NCBI RefSeq assembly: GCF_000364705.1
Contig: NZ_AQOH01000322.1
Coordinates: forward strand, 1 to 45,986
Direction of reading: 5' to 3'
Source of the DNA: Pseudomonas fuscovaginae SE-1
Lineage (GTDB): Bacteria > Pseudomonadota > Gammaproteobacteria > Pseudomonadales > Pseudomonadaceae
DNA length: 45,986 nucleotides
Shown here: positions 16,289-23,957 of the stretch, piece by piece
Numbering within the stretch: the stretch's first letter is position 1
How the letters are laid out: every line of letters begins with the position of its first letter
Program-made: the position numbers and the translations under genes
The notes under the pieces: model-generated
Told to the model about the DNA's origin: nothing
Databases searched by the model: none
What the model saw: the letters and a program-made list of their open reading frames with translations, nothing else

Positions 16289-16915
16289 CTAACGGCTCAA
16301 CAGCGAAGCCGCCCCCGCCCCGCTGAACAACCCGGCACTGACCCGGTTGAACCAGCTTTGGCCCCGGCCGCTGCGCAGGTATTTCGCCGCCCCGTGGGCG
16401 CCCAGGCCGTAGGTCAACTTGCAGAGCAGGTCGAGCACGGTCCAGGTGGCGATCATCACCAGCAACTGGCCGAGGAACGGCTGGTCGGCCTTGAGAAACT
16501 GCGGCAGGAAAGCGGCAAAGAACAGAATGTCCTTGGGGTTGCTCGCACCCAGCACGAACGCGCGCCCAAACAGGGCACGAAAGCGCGGTACTGGCGCAGC
16601 GTCGGGCACATTGGCCGCCCGCGCCGGCTGACGCGACTGCTGCCAGCTTTGCCAGGCGAGATAGAACAGGTACAGCGCGCCGACAATCTTCAGCGTGCTG
16701 AACAACTGCTCCGAAGCCAGCAGCAGGGCGCCCAGGCCCAGGGCCGAGGCGCTGAGCAGACAGATCGAGGCGCTGACGCCGCCGAGGAAGGCCGGGTACG
16801 AACGACGCAATCCGTAATTCAGGCTGTTGCCGATCATCAGCAGTGACAGCGGCCCGGGGATCAGGATCACCACCAGGGCGGCGCCACTGAACAGTAACCA
16901 GGTTTCCAGACTCAT
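16289..16915 (-). CDS. LysE/RhtB-family amino-acid exporter
   Basis: A 208-residue inner-membrane protein with five to six hydrophobic segments. The LysE-type start is visible as LVVILIPGPLSLLMIGNSLNYG, followed by GGVSASICLLSASALGLGAL, and the central ALFGRAFVLGASNPKDILFFAAFLPQFL carries the family's NPK motif. Exports amino acids or related metabolites; substrate not determinable. It lies between uraH and a purine permease, 79 bp after the latter on the same strand; a functional link to purines is not evident. Confidence 0.88.
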   Translation of the reverse strand: MSLETWLLFSGAALVVILIPGPLSLLMIGNSLNYGLRRSYPAFLGGVSASICLLSASALGLGALLLASEQLFSTLKIVGALYLFYLAWQSWQQSRQPARAANVPDAAPVPRFRALFGRAFVLGASNPKDILFFAAFLPQFLKADQPFLGQLLVMIATWTVLDLLCKLTYGLGAHGAAKYLRSGRGQSWFNRVSAGLFSGAGAASLLSR

Positions 16916-16933
16916 CAGGTTTTTCCCTCGTCC

Positions 16934-16956
16934 AAAGGCCCCATCGCAATGGGGCC
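16934..16956 (-). terminator. Candidate terminator of the purine permease gene
   Basis: GGCCCCAT (16937-16944), loop CGCA, ATGGGGCC (16949-16956); on the minus strand followed by only TTT. It sits between the permease stop and the LysE start. Confidence 0.5.
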
Positions 16957-16994
16957 GGTTGTTGTTTTAGTGGTCTGCCAACGTCAGCCTTCTC

Positions 16995-18344
16995 TCAAAG
17001 GAAGATGAACTTGGCGATGAAAATCACGCACAGTACCCACAGGCTGACAGAGATCTCCCCGAACCTGCCGGTCCCCGCCTTGAGTGCCACATAGGTGATG
17101 AAGCCCAGGGCGATCCCGTCGGCGACCGAGAACGTCAGCGGCATCATGATCGCGGTGACGATCGCCGGAATGCTCTCCGTCGCCTCTTCCCAGTCGATAT
17201 GCGCCAGGCTGCCCATCATCAGCATCGCCACGTAGATCAGGGCCCCCGCAGTCGCGTACGCAGGGATCATGCCAGCCAGCGGGGCGAAGAACATCGCTGC
17301 CACGAACAGTATGCCTACAGTAACAGCGGTCAGACCAGTCCGACCACCTGCGGCGACACCGGCGGCACTCTCCACGTAGCTGGTGACCGGCGGAACACCG
17401 ACCACCGCGCCGAAGACGCTGGACACGCTGTCGGCCTTCATCGCCCGCGACAGGTTCTCGATACGGCCATCGGCATTGACCAGGTTGGCGCGCTGGGCGA
17501 CCCCCATCAGCGTCCCGGCGGTGTCGAACATGTGCACGAAGAGAAAGGCCAGCACCACGCTGATCATGCTGACATTGAAGACCCCCGCCAGGTCCATGGC
17601 CATTCAGGTCGGCGCCAGGCTCGGCGGGGCGGAGAAAACCCCGTGGTACTCGACCAGGCCCAGCCCCCAGCCGACCAGGGTGACGCTGATGATGCTGATC
17701 AGGATCGCGCCGAACACCCGGTGATAGCTGAGAATCGCGATCATCAGGAAACACACGGCGGCCAGCAGCGGGCCGGGCTCGTTCAGGGCGCCGAGCCTGA
17801 GCAGGGTGGCGGGGCTGGCGACGACGATGCCGGCGGTTTTCAGGCCGATGAGCCCGAGGAACAGTCCGACCCCGGCGCCCATGGCGTGGCGCAGGCTGAC
17901 AGGAATGCTGTTGAGCAGCCATTCGCGGACCCGTGACAGGGTCAGGATCATGAACAGCACCCCGGAGATGAATACCGCGCCGAGCGCGGTTTCCCAGTGG
18001 TAGCCCATGGTGCCGACCACGGTATAGGTGAAGAACGCGTTGAGCCCCATGCCGGGCGCCAGCCCCACCGGCCAGTTGGCGTAGAGCCCCATCAGCAGGC
18101 AGCCCAGGGCGGCGGCGATGCAGGTAGCGACGAAGGCTGCCCCGTGGTCGATACCGGCATCGGCCATGATGTTCGGGTTGACGAAGATGATGTAGGCCAT
18201 GGTGATGAAAGTGGTCACCCCGGCGATCAGTTCGGTTTTGACCGTGGTGCCGTGCAGTCTGAGCCTGAACAGGCGTTCCAGCAGGCTGGTGCTCGAGGAC
18301 GGCGAGAGATCCAGCGTGGGTGCTTCGGATTTGCGGCTTTCCAC
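16995..18344 (-). pseudogene. NCS2-family purine permease (AzgA/GhxP type) interrupted by one in-frame TGA
   Basis: Two open segments in the same frame, 246 and 202 codons, are separated by a single TGA at 17604-17606. Read through, they give a 449-codon permease of normal length with no other lesion. The first part starts MESRKSEAPTLDLSPS, followed by HGTTVKTELIAGVTTFITMAYI and GMGLNAFFTYTVV, the hallmark of the AzgA/GhxP/AdeP branch that carries adenine, guanine or hypoxanthine. The second part has AFLFVHMFDTAGTLMGVAQR and GVPPVTSYVESAAGVAAGGR. The stop falls in a cytoplasmic or loop segment after PPSLAPT. An ATG follows the TGA at once, so reinitiation could produce the second half. A recent nonsense mutation or a base-call error is the simplest reading. 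Confidence 0.85.
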
Positions 18345-18432
18345 AGCGATTACTCCTCAGGGTTTTATTGTTATTTCCAGAGCCGGGCGCGTCATCGTAG
18401 GCAACGGCTCCTTGAGGGAGTGCGGATTTTGT

Positions 18433-18446
18433 TGACCTAAAGGTCA
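18433..18446. promoter_or_regulatory. TGACCT-AA-AGGTCA inverted repeat
   Basis: A 14-bp inverted repeat with two-base centre, about 90 bp before the interrupted purine permease gene and 27 bp from the TTTGTATACAAA site. It looks like a second operator; the binding protein is unknown. Confidence 0.45.
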
Positions 18447-18472
18447 GGAACTCACACGAAGCGGATTATGCT

Positions 18473-18484
18473 TTTGTATACAAA
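18473..18484. promoter_or_regulatory. TTTGTATACAAA operator upstream of the interrupted permease gene
   Basis: Perfect 12-bp palindrome containing the same TTGTATACAA as the site near puuE. It links the broken permease to the intact urate genes as members of one regulon, by inference. Confidence 0.6.
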
Positions 18485-18578
18485 TAAATCAAATAATGTT
18501 TTTGATGGTGTGTGCGATATTTCGGTGAGCCGGGCTATATCGCCTGGTGGTAGAGGGCGGGGCCGATTTGCGGCCCGG

Positions 18579-18604
18579 CGCGGGCAAGCCAGCTCGCCGT
18601 TGGG
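18579..18604. repeat. Partial REP unit
   Basis: CGCGGGCAAGCCAGCTCGCC resembles the REP unit at 16243 in reverse orientation. It lies just past the end of the MarR gene and may act as its transcript end. Confidence 0.5.
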
Positions 18605-18610
18605 GCAGCG

Positions 18611-19051
18611 TCAGGCCTGGCGGCTCTCGCCCAAGGCCCGGTTGACCGCCATCCAGCCATCCACCGCCGCTTCGCCCGCCTGAGCAAAGGCCTTCTGCAA
18701 CAGCTTGACCTGCTCGCGGCGCAGCGATTCTTCCAGACCGGTCCCGTCAGTGGTCAGGCACAGCAGGCGTTTGCGCTTGTCCGTCGGCGAAGCGACGCTC
18801 TGCACCAGCCCCATTTCCGTCAACTGGCGCAACGGCATGTTCAGCGCCTGCTTGCTGACGCCCAGGCGATCGAGCAGTTCCTTGACGCTCAGGTCCGGGT
18901 AGCGCGCGATGAAAAACACGATCCGCTGGTGCACCCGACTCAGGCCGCGACGTTCGAGCATTTCGTCGGCCTTGGCGGTGAACGCCTGGTAGCCGAAGAA
19001 AAACGCCTCCATGGCGTCCTGTTGGGTATTGGAGTTTTTAAGGTCAAGCAT
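18611..19051 (-). CDS. MarR-family regulator
   Basis: A 146-residue winged-helix regulator. The recognition region is at about residues 58-78 (LSVKELLDRLGVSKQALNMP), followed by the wing with the conserved Asp-Arg type motif modified to SPTDKRKRLLCLT. N- and C-terminal helices provide the dimer interface. It is divergent from the aminotransferase gene with 83 bp between starts. One of two GTCAA-N5-TTGAC palindromes overlaps its own start codon, which suggests autorepression and control of the divergent operon. The ligand is unknown. Confidence 0.88.
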   Translation of the reverse strand: MLDLKNSNTQQDAMEAFFFGYQAFTAKADEMLERRGLSRVHQRIVFFIARYPDLSVKELLDRLGVSKQALNMPLRQLTEMGLVQSVASPTDKRKRLLCLTTDGTGLEESLRREQVKLLQKAFAQAGEAAVDGWMAVNRALGESRQA

Positions 19052-19057
19052 ATTGAC
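19043..19057. promoter_or_regulatory. GTCAA-N5-TTGAC operator 1
   Basis: A 15-bp inverted repeat overlapping the start codon of the MarR gene. Arms are perfect. Its centre is 42 bp from that of the second copy, four helical turns, so both would lie on the same DNA face. Confidence 0.65.
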
Positions 19058-19084
19058 GTATTGGCTCGTGGCGTCGTAATTTCG

Positions 19085-19099
19085 GTCAAGTATTTTGAC
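19085..19099. promoter_or_regulatory. GTCAA-N5-TTGAC operator 2
   Basis: Second copy with the same arms and spacer length, 36 bp before the aminotransferase start. Consistent with a MarR dimer site that would control the divergent aminotransferase-GST transcript. Confidence 0.65.
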
Positions 19100-19134
19100 T
19101 TATTCCTCTTCCGCTCCGCCACCGGTGACCTGTC

Positions 19135-20301
19135 ATGGCCTTCTCCGAACGTGTTACGCGTCTCAAAAGCTCTCTGATTCGTGAAATCCTCGCTGCTGCC
19201 CAGCGTCCCGAGGTGATGTCGTTTGCCGGCGGGCTGCCGGCCGAGGCGATGCTGCCGACGCTGGAGTGGGAGGGCATGCCACGCGCCATGGGCCAGTACG
19301 GCATGAGTGAGGGCGAGCCGGCCCTGCGTGAAGTGCTGGCGGCCCAGGCGCGGGCCCTGGGGGTCGACTGCCAGGCCAGCCAGGTGTTGGTGCTCGGCGG
19401 TTCCCAGCAGGCCCTCGACCTGGCCGCCAAGCTGCACATCGACAAGGGCACCGAAATCCTGCTGGAAGGGCCGACCTACCTGGCGGCCCTGCAGATCTTC
19501 CAGTTGTTCGGGGCCGATTGCCTGAGCGTTCCTCAGGAGTCGGACGGGCCCGACCTGCGGCAGTTGCGCGAGCGCCTGGAACGGCATCGGCCGGCGTTCG
19601 TCTACCTGATCCCGACATTCCAGAATCCGTCCGGCGTCTGCTACAGCGAGGCCAAGCGCGCCGGTGTCGCGACGTTGCTGGATGAGTTCGGCGTGACCCT
19701 GATCGAGGACGAGCCCTATCGCGAACTCAGCTACGACGGGGTCGATGCCGTGCCGATCGTCGCCCGTCTGAAGAAGGCCAGCTGGATCTACACTGGCACC
19801 GTCTCCAAGACCTTGGCCCCTGGGCTGCGGGTCGGCTACCTGATCGCCAGTCCCGACCTGTTCCCGCACCTGCTCAAGCTCAAGCAGTCGGCGGACCTGC
19901 ATACCAACCGCGTCGGCCAGTGGCAGGCGTTGCAGTGGATCGGCACGGAAAAATATCGCCAGCACCTGCAGGCTTTGCGCAGTTTCTACCGGGGTCGCCG
20001 GGACGCGTTCGCCGCAGCGCTGGAACGGCATTTCGCCGACCTGGCCGACTGGCACGTGCCCCAGGGAGGTTTGTTCTTCTGGTTGACCCTCAAGCAGCCG
20101 CTGGATACCCGCACCCTGCTCGACGCTGCACTGGCTCGGGACGTCGCGTTCATGCCCGGCGAACCTTTTTTTGCCGAACCGGAGCGTAATCCGGGTAATC
20201 TGCGTCTGAATTTCAGCCATATCGCGCCGGAGCGCCTGGACGAAGGTCTGGGTCGACTGGCCGCTGTCGTACGTCATGCACAGGCCGCAAAAGCGGCTTA
20301 A
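19135..20301 (+). CDS. PLP-dependent aminotransferase (fold type I, 2-aminoadipate aminotransferase-like)
   Basis: A 388-residue cytoplasmic enzyme resembling the LysN/MocR-type aminotransferase domain without a DNA-binding domain. It opens MAFSERVTRLKSSLIREILA, followed by the family segment MSFAGGLPAEAMLP. The Schiff-base lysine is K225 in TGTVSKTLAPGLRVGYL; the PLP-contacting PTFQNPSGVCYS and LIEDEPYRELSYDG are present, and the substrate-carboxylate Arg in NLRLNFSHI near the C-terminus. Length is typical. It is the first gene of a two-gene unit with the GST gene that begins 10 bp later. The amino acid substrate cannot be told from sequence. Confidence 0.9.
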   Translation: MAFSERVTRLKSSLIREILAAAQRPEVMSFAGGLPAEAMLPTLEWEGMPRAMGQYGMSEGEPALREVLAAQARALGVDCQASQVLVLGGSQQALDLAAKLHIDKGTEILLEGPTYLAALQIFQLFGADCLSVPQESDGPDLRQLRERLERHRPAFVYLIPTFQNPSGVCYSEAKRAGVATLLDEFGVTLIEDEPYRELSYDGVDAVPIVARLKKASWIYTGTVSKTLAPGLRVGYLIASPDLFPHLLKLKQSADLHTNRVGQWQALQWIGTEKYRQHLQALRSFYRGRRDAFAAALERHFADLADWHVPQGGLFFWLTLKQPLDTRTLLDAALARDVAFMPGEPFFAEPERNPGNLRLNFSHIAPERLDEGLGRLAAVVRHAQAAKAA

Positions 20302-20311
20302 GGGGAGGGCC

Positions 20312-20914
20312 ATGTACAAGGTTTATGGGGATTACCAGTCGGGCAACTGCTACAAGATCAAGCTGATGCTGCATCTGCTGGGGCAGGAATACCGTTGGCA
20401 CCCGGTGGACATCCTCAAGGGTGACACCGAGACCCCCGAGTTCCTGGCAATGAACCCCAACGGCAAGGTACCGGTGCTGCAACTGGAAGACGGCACCTGC
20501 CTGTGGGAGTCCAATGCCATCCTCAACTTCCTGGCCGACGGCAGCGAGTTCCTGCCGACCGAGCCGCGCCTGCGTACCCAGGTGCTGCAATGGCAGTTCT
20601 TCGAACAGTACAGCCATGAGCCGTATATCGCGGTGGCGCGTTTCATCGAGTTCTATCTGGGCTTGCCCGAGGAGCGGCGCGAGGAGTACCTCAAGCTGCA
20701 GAAGCGTGGGCACAAGGCCCTGAAGGTGATGGAGAAGCAGTTGCAGCAGACGCCGTACCTGGTCGGTGAGCATTACTCGATCGCCGACATCGCGTTGTAT
20801 GCCTACACCCATGTTGCCCATCAGGGCGGTTTCGACCTGAGTGCCTATCCGGCCATCCAGGCGTGGCTGCGGCGGGTGGCGAGCCATCCCCGGCACGTGA
20901 CGATGGAGGGCTGA
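20312..20914 (+). CDS. Glutathione S-transferase family protein
   Basis: A 200-residue two-domain GST. The N-terminal thioredoxin-like domain has MYKVYGDYQSGNCYKIKLML, with Ser10/Cys13 as candidate catalytic residues, NPNGKVPVLQLEDG with the cis-Pro, and the glutathione-binding ESNAILNFLA. The C-terminal helical domain carries GEHYSIADIALYAYTH (N-capping box). Start chosen at the ATG preceded by AGGGGAGGG; an earlier in-frame ATG overlaps the upstream aminotransferase. It is the second gene after the aminotransferase and ends at a strong bidirectional hairpin. Confidence 0.92.
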   Translation: MYKVYGDYQSGNCYKIKLMLHLLGQEYRWHPVDILKGDTETPEFLAMNPNGKVPVLQLEDGTCLWESNAILNFLADGSEFLPTEPRLRTQVLQWQFFEQYSHEPYIAVARFIEFYLGLPEERREEYLKLQKRGHKALKVMEKQLQQTPYLVGEHYSIADIALYAYTHVAHQGGFDLSAYPAIQAWLRRVASHPRHVTMEG

Positions 20915-20920
20915 TCGATC

Positions 20921-20956
20921 GCCCCGGGTACCCGGCATATGCCGGGCTCCCGGGGC
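20921..20956. terminator. Bidirectional terminator hairpin
   Basis: Two 18-bp arms, 20921-20938 and 20939-20956, pair with only a two-base mismatch (GCCCCGGG..CCCGGCAT). It lies between two convergent genes, GST and the glutaredoxin-like gene, six bases from each stop. No long T-run, but the stem is very stable. Confidence 0.65.
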
Positions 20957-20962
20957 GTCGTT

Positions 20963-21331
20963 TCAGGCGGCGAAGCGCTTGTCCAGGTAGTCGATGATCA
21001 CCTTGGATTCGTACATCCAGGTGATCTGGCCGTTTTCCTCGATACGCAGGCACGGCACCTTGATCTTGCCACCCTGTTCGAGCAGGGTCTGGCGATCCTG
21101 TTCGTTGTTCTTCGCATCGCGCAGGGCCACCGGCACGTTCAGGCGGTGCAGGGTGCGGCGGGTCTTCACGCAGAACGGGCAGGCGTGGAACTGGTACAGG
21201 GTCAGGCTCTTGGCGGCGGCGTCGACCTTGGCCTGGTTCTCGGCGCTGCGCTGCTGCTTGCGTGGACGGGTGAGGAAGTCGATGAGGATGATGAGCTGGC
21301 CCAGGCCGACTCGAAGGGCTTTGACTAACAC
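20963..21331 (-). CDS. Glutaredoxin / GST N-terminal domain protein with N-terminal membrane segment
   Basis: A 122-residue thiol-redox protein. Residues 1-20 form one hydrophobic segment (VKALRVGLGQLIILIDFL) that likely anchors it to the inner membrane. A glutaredoxin fold follows with the dithiol motif CPFC in FHACPFCVKTRRTLHRLN, the cis-Pro KIKVPCLRIEENG and the GSH-contacting WMYESKVIIDYLDKRF. Such proteins reduce mixed disulphides with glutathione; substrate unknown. It is convergent with the GST gene. Confidence 0.88.
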   Translation of the reverse strand: MLVKALRVGLGQLIILIDFLTRPRKQQRSAENQAKVDAAAKSLTLYQFHACPFCVKTRRTLHRLNVPVALRDAKNNEQDRQTLLEQGGKIKVPCLRIEENGQITWMYESKVIIDYLDKRFAA

Positions 21332-21389
21332 GGGATAGCCTCATGGGGCGGTGGAGTAGGCGGGCAGCTTACCTGATTTTCTCCAGGCG

Positions 21390-21416
21390 AAAAAAACCGG
21401 CGATGAACGCCGGTTT
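21390..21416 (-). terminator. Rho-independent terminator of folE
   Basis: Stem AAACCGGCG (21394-21402), loop ATGAA, CGCCGGTTT (21408-21416). On the minus strand the stem is followed by T7. Lies 18 bp after the folE stop. Confidence 0.85.
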
Positions 21417-21433
21417 CTTCAGGTCGCCCGGTG

Positions 21434-21979
21434 TTACTTGATCAGGGCGAGGAACTCGCTGCGGGTCGCCGCGTTCTCGCGGAATTCACCGAGCATCACC
21501 GAGGTGATCATCGACGAGTTCTGCTTCTCGACACCGCGCATCATCATGCACATGTGCTTGGCCTCGATCACCACGGCAACGCCCAGGGCACCGGTGACCT
21601 GCTGGACCGCATCGGCGATCTGGCGGCTGAGGTTTTCCTGGATCTGCAGGCGGCGGGCGTACATGTCGACGATCCGCGCGACCTTCGACAGGCCCAGCAC
21701 CTTGCCGCTCGGAATGTAGGCCACGTGGGCCTTGCCGATGAAGGGCAGCAGGTGGTGTTCGCACAGCGAGTAGAGCTCGATGTCCTTGACCAGAACCATT
21801 TCGCTGTTATCGGAGCTGAACAAGGCACCGTTGGTGACTTCTTCCAGGGTCTGTTGATAACCGCGGCAAAGGTACTGCATGGCTTTGGCGGCACGCTTTG
21901 GCGTGTCGAGCAAACCCTCGCGGGAAACGTCCTCGCCGAGTTGACCGAGGATCGCCGTGTAATTCTGTTCCAGGGACAT
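21434..21979 (-). CDS. folE: GTP cyclohydrolase I
   Basis: A 181-residue enzyme that converts GTP to dihydroneopterin triphosphate, the entry step to folate and tetrahydrobiopterin. The zinc-site motif SLCEHHLLPFIGKAHVAY (C73, H76) and the third ligand Cys in EAKHMCMMMRGVEKQ are present, as is GLSKVARIVDMYARRLQ. Length is normal. Cytoplasmic, decameric in known homologues. It has its own terminator and RBS (AGGT before ATG), so it is probably monocistronic or follows the Smr gene, 78 bp upstream with a small hairpin between. Confidence 0.96.
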   Translation of the reverse strand: MSLEQNYTAILGQLGEDVSREGLLDTPKRAAKAMQYLCRGYQQTLEEVTNGALFSSDNSEMVLVKDIELYSLCEHHLLPFIGKAHVAYIPSGKVLGLSKVARIVDMYARRLQIQENLSRQIADAVQQVTGALGVAVVIEAKHMCMMMRGVEKQNSSMITSVMLGEFRENAATRSEFLALIK

Positions 21980-22018
21980 GAATCTACCTGTGGGAGTTTA
22001 CGCAAAGGCCAAGGATAC

Positions 22019-22035
22019 GGCGGCTGGCAGCCGCC
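22019..22035 (-). terminator. Hairpin after the Smr gene
   Basis: GGCGGCT, loop GGC, AGCCGCC. Compact GC stem with no T-run, between the Smr gene and folE. May attenuate rather than terminate. Confidence 0.4.
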
Positions 22036-22057
22036 TGCAAATTCGATGACGGTTCGG

Positions 22058-22615
22058 TTACTCGTCGCGGCCTTCCATCATGGTCCGCTTGAGCATCACA
22101 TACACCGCTCCAGCCCCGCCGTGGCGGGCCTGGCAGGAGGTGAAGCCGAGCACCTGGGCATGCTGGCGCAGCCAGGTGTTGACATGGCTCTTGATCATCG
22201 GGCGCTTGCCGTCCAGGCGCACCGCCTTGCCGTGGGTGACGCGCACGCAGCGGATTTCGAACTTCGTCGCTTCGGCCAGAAACGCCCAGAGGGTTTCCCG
22301 GGCCTTTTCCACGGTCATGCCATGCAGGTCGAGGCTGCCTTCGAACGGGATCTGGCCGGCCTTGAGCTTGCGCATCTGGCTTTCCTGCACGCCGTCACGG
22401 GACCAGTACAGCTCGTCCTCGGCGCCGACATCGATCACGAACTGGTCGGACAGGCCGTCCACCGTGGTGACTTCACTGCGCACGGTGGCCGCCTGGCGCA
22501 GCTTGGCCAGTTGGGCGCGGTCGGACTTGGGTTTGCCGGTATCGGCACGATCGTGCTTGATCGGCTTTACACCGCGGATTTCGCTTTGAAACAGGGAAAA
22601 ATCGTCGTCTTGCAT
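22058..22615 (-). CDS. Smr-domain protein
   Basis: A 185-residue protein with an N-terminal disordered, charged region and a C-terminal Smr domain. Smr motifs are LDLHGMTVEKARETLWAFL and, near the end, the HGGAGAVYVMLK block; the middle RVTHGKAVRLDGKRPMIK contains the usual THGKG motif with Ala replacing the last Gly. Smr domains are nucleases or nicking endonucleases in DNA repair or, in SmrB, rescue of collided ribosomes. Homologues lie near prmB in other gammaproteobacteria, as here. Start chosen with GGAG upstream, dropping 11 codons. Confidence 0.88.
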   Translation of the reverse strand: MQDDDFSLFQSEIRGVKPIKHDRADTGKPKSDRAQLAKLRQAATVRSEVTTVDGLSDQFVIDVGAEDELYWSRDGVQESQMRKLKAGQIPFEGSLDLHGMTVEKARETLWAFLAEATKFEIRCVRVTHGKAVRLDGKRPMIKSHVNTWLRQHAQVLGFTSCQARHGGAGAVYVMLKRTMMEGRDE

Positions 22616-22691
22616 GTCAGTCTCCGCAGGAACCGCCAGTTTACCCAAGTGGTGGGCTTCACGTCACAGGCGATTCCTGGAAGACCCCGGG

Positions 22692-23015
22692 TCAGTCGTG
22701 CTTTTTCATCAGGTGCGGGGCCATGTTCAACGACTGGCCGCGACGCATCCGCCGACGGCAGCGGCGCCACAGCCACACACCGACGTACAGCACCAGCAGC
22801 CCCAGCACCAGGATCACCGTCGAGGCGCCCGGGTTGGTGTTCAGTTCCCCCATGGCCGGGGCGTGCCCCAGCAGGCTGGCGATACCGGCCATCGTCATCA
22901 GCACACCGAAAGTCGCCAGCAGCGCCGCGAAACCGGCGCCCAGACGCGAACGCCAATTGCTCTCGCCCTTGGGGCGCAGTCGGCGGGCGTCGAATCCATC
23001 ATCGGATATCTTCAT
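22692..23015 (-). CDS. Small membrane protein of unknown function
   Basis: A 107-residue protein I do not recognise. It has a charged N-terminus (MKISDDGFDARRLRPKGE), two hydrophobic segments (about 29-48 and 64-82) and a highly basic stretch RRCRRRMRRGQS after the second, which would anchor the C-terminus in the cytoplasm. It ends HLMKKHD. It begins 132 bp after the isochorismatase-like gene on the same strand and lies 76 bp before the Smr gene. The lack of other features means function cannot be said. Confidence 0.7.
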   Translation of the reverse strand: MKISDDGFDARRLRPKGESNWRSRLGAGFAALLATFGVLMTMAGIASLLGHAPAMGELNTNPGASTVILVLGLLVLYVGVWLWRRCRRRMRRGQSLNMAPHLMKKHD

Positions 23016-23147
23016 TCCGATTTCCTCTCTGATTATCGGCCGTTCGACCGGGAGATGGTCGGCTTGTTCCGGACGCGGTGGGGAAATCGGAGAATGAGGG
23101 GGGCGCTAACGGATGGGCGGTCGTCCGGATCGCCCATTCCGGCTGGC

Positions 23148-23738
23148 TCAGATCAGGTCCCTGGTCAGTGCCAGGGTGGCGAAATTGTCGGCCATGATTG
23201 CCATCTCGGTACGCTGAACCTGGGCGGCACTGATGATCTCGCCCTTGTGGGGCAGATCGCGGGTGGCACAGGCATCTTCCACCAGGGTGCAGCGGAAACC
23301 CAGGTTCTTGGCGGCGCGTACGGTGGTGCTGACGCTTGAGTGGCTCATGAAACCGCAGACGATCAGGTCCAGCGGGCCGAGGTCCTGCAGCTGTTTTTCC
23401 AGGCCGGTGCCATGGAAGGCGCTGGGCAGCAGCTTGCCGATCAGTGTTTCGTCACCCTGGGGCTCGAGGCCTGGAATGAACTGGCCGCGTTCGCCCTGTG
23501 GATCGAACAGGCCGCCAACGGTCCCCAGGTGGCGCACGTGCACGATCGGCCGGCCGGCCACGCGGGCGGCAGCGAGCAACTGCTTGATGTTGTCGACGGC
23601 TTCCTGCATGCCGGACAACGCGAGCGGGCCGCTGAGATATTCTTTCTGGGCGTCGATGATCAACAGGGTGGCGTGGTTCAGATTGGCTGCTGCGTAACCT
23701 CGGCCACTGAGTTGAAACATCGTCTTTGGAACGGACAT
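23148..23738 (-). CDS. Isochorismatase-like protein with Ser in place of the catalytic Cys
   Basis: A 196-residue protein of the isochorismatase/cysteine-hydrolase fold. Asp29 in LLIIDAQKEY and Lys102 in GKLLPSAFHG match two members of the usual D-K-C triad. The third, normally Cys in the GxxxHxCV-type motif, is Ser135 here (CGFMSHSSVSTT). The conserved cis-peptide and downstream VEDACATRD are intact. This subtype may act on other substrates or be inactive; I cannot decide. RBS CAGGAG precedes the ATG. It is divergent from prmB. Confidence 0.85.
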   Translation of the reverse strand: MSVPKTMFQLSGRGYAAANLNHATLLIIDAQKEYLSGPLALSGMQEAVDNIKQLLAAARVAGRPIVHVRHLGTVGGLFDPQGERGQFIPGLEPQGDETLIGKLLPSAFHGTGLEKQLQDLGPLDLIVCGFMSHSSVSTTVRAAKNLGFRCTLVEDACATRDLPHKGEIISAAQVQRTEMAIMADNFATLALTRDLI

Positions 23739-23923
23739 TCGGGGGGCTCCTGTGCGTGGGGCTTTTGCCTATTGTCCTCCGGCTGAGCGTTTATGTGAAT
23801 CGCTACCGACGCAGGCGCCGTGGTTACTGGCTTGCAGCCATGTCAATAGACGACTGCCAGGGGGCCGGAAAGTGCTCGATGATGTCTTTTTGCCTTGTTT
23901 CCACCCGGCGTCCGTTTGGCTGT

Positions 23924-23929
23924 TAGAAT
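23924..23929 (+). promoter_or_regulatory. Candidate -10 box of prmB
   Basis: TAGAAT in the TGTTAGAATCGCC context common to Pseudomonas housekeeping promoters, 29 bp before the start codon. No convincing -35. Confidence 0.35.
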
Positions 23930-23957
23930 CGCCCGTCGTTTTTTCAGGAGTCTACCC

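Noticed and set aside
17604..17606. In-frame TGA as selenocysteine codon
   Set aside because: Permeases of this family are not selenoproteins and I see no SECIS-like hairpin directly after the TGA; nonsense mutation or base error is simpler.
18940..20319. Minus-strand 459-codon frame opposite the aminotransferase
   Set aside because: Shadow of the aminotransferase; it would also cover both MarR operators and run into the MarR gene in another frame.
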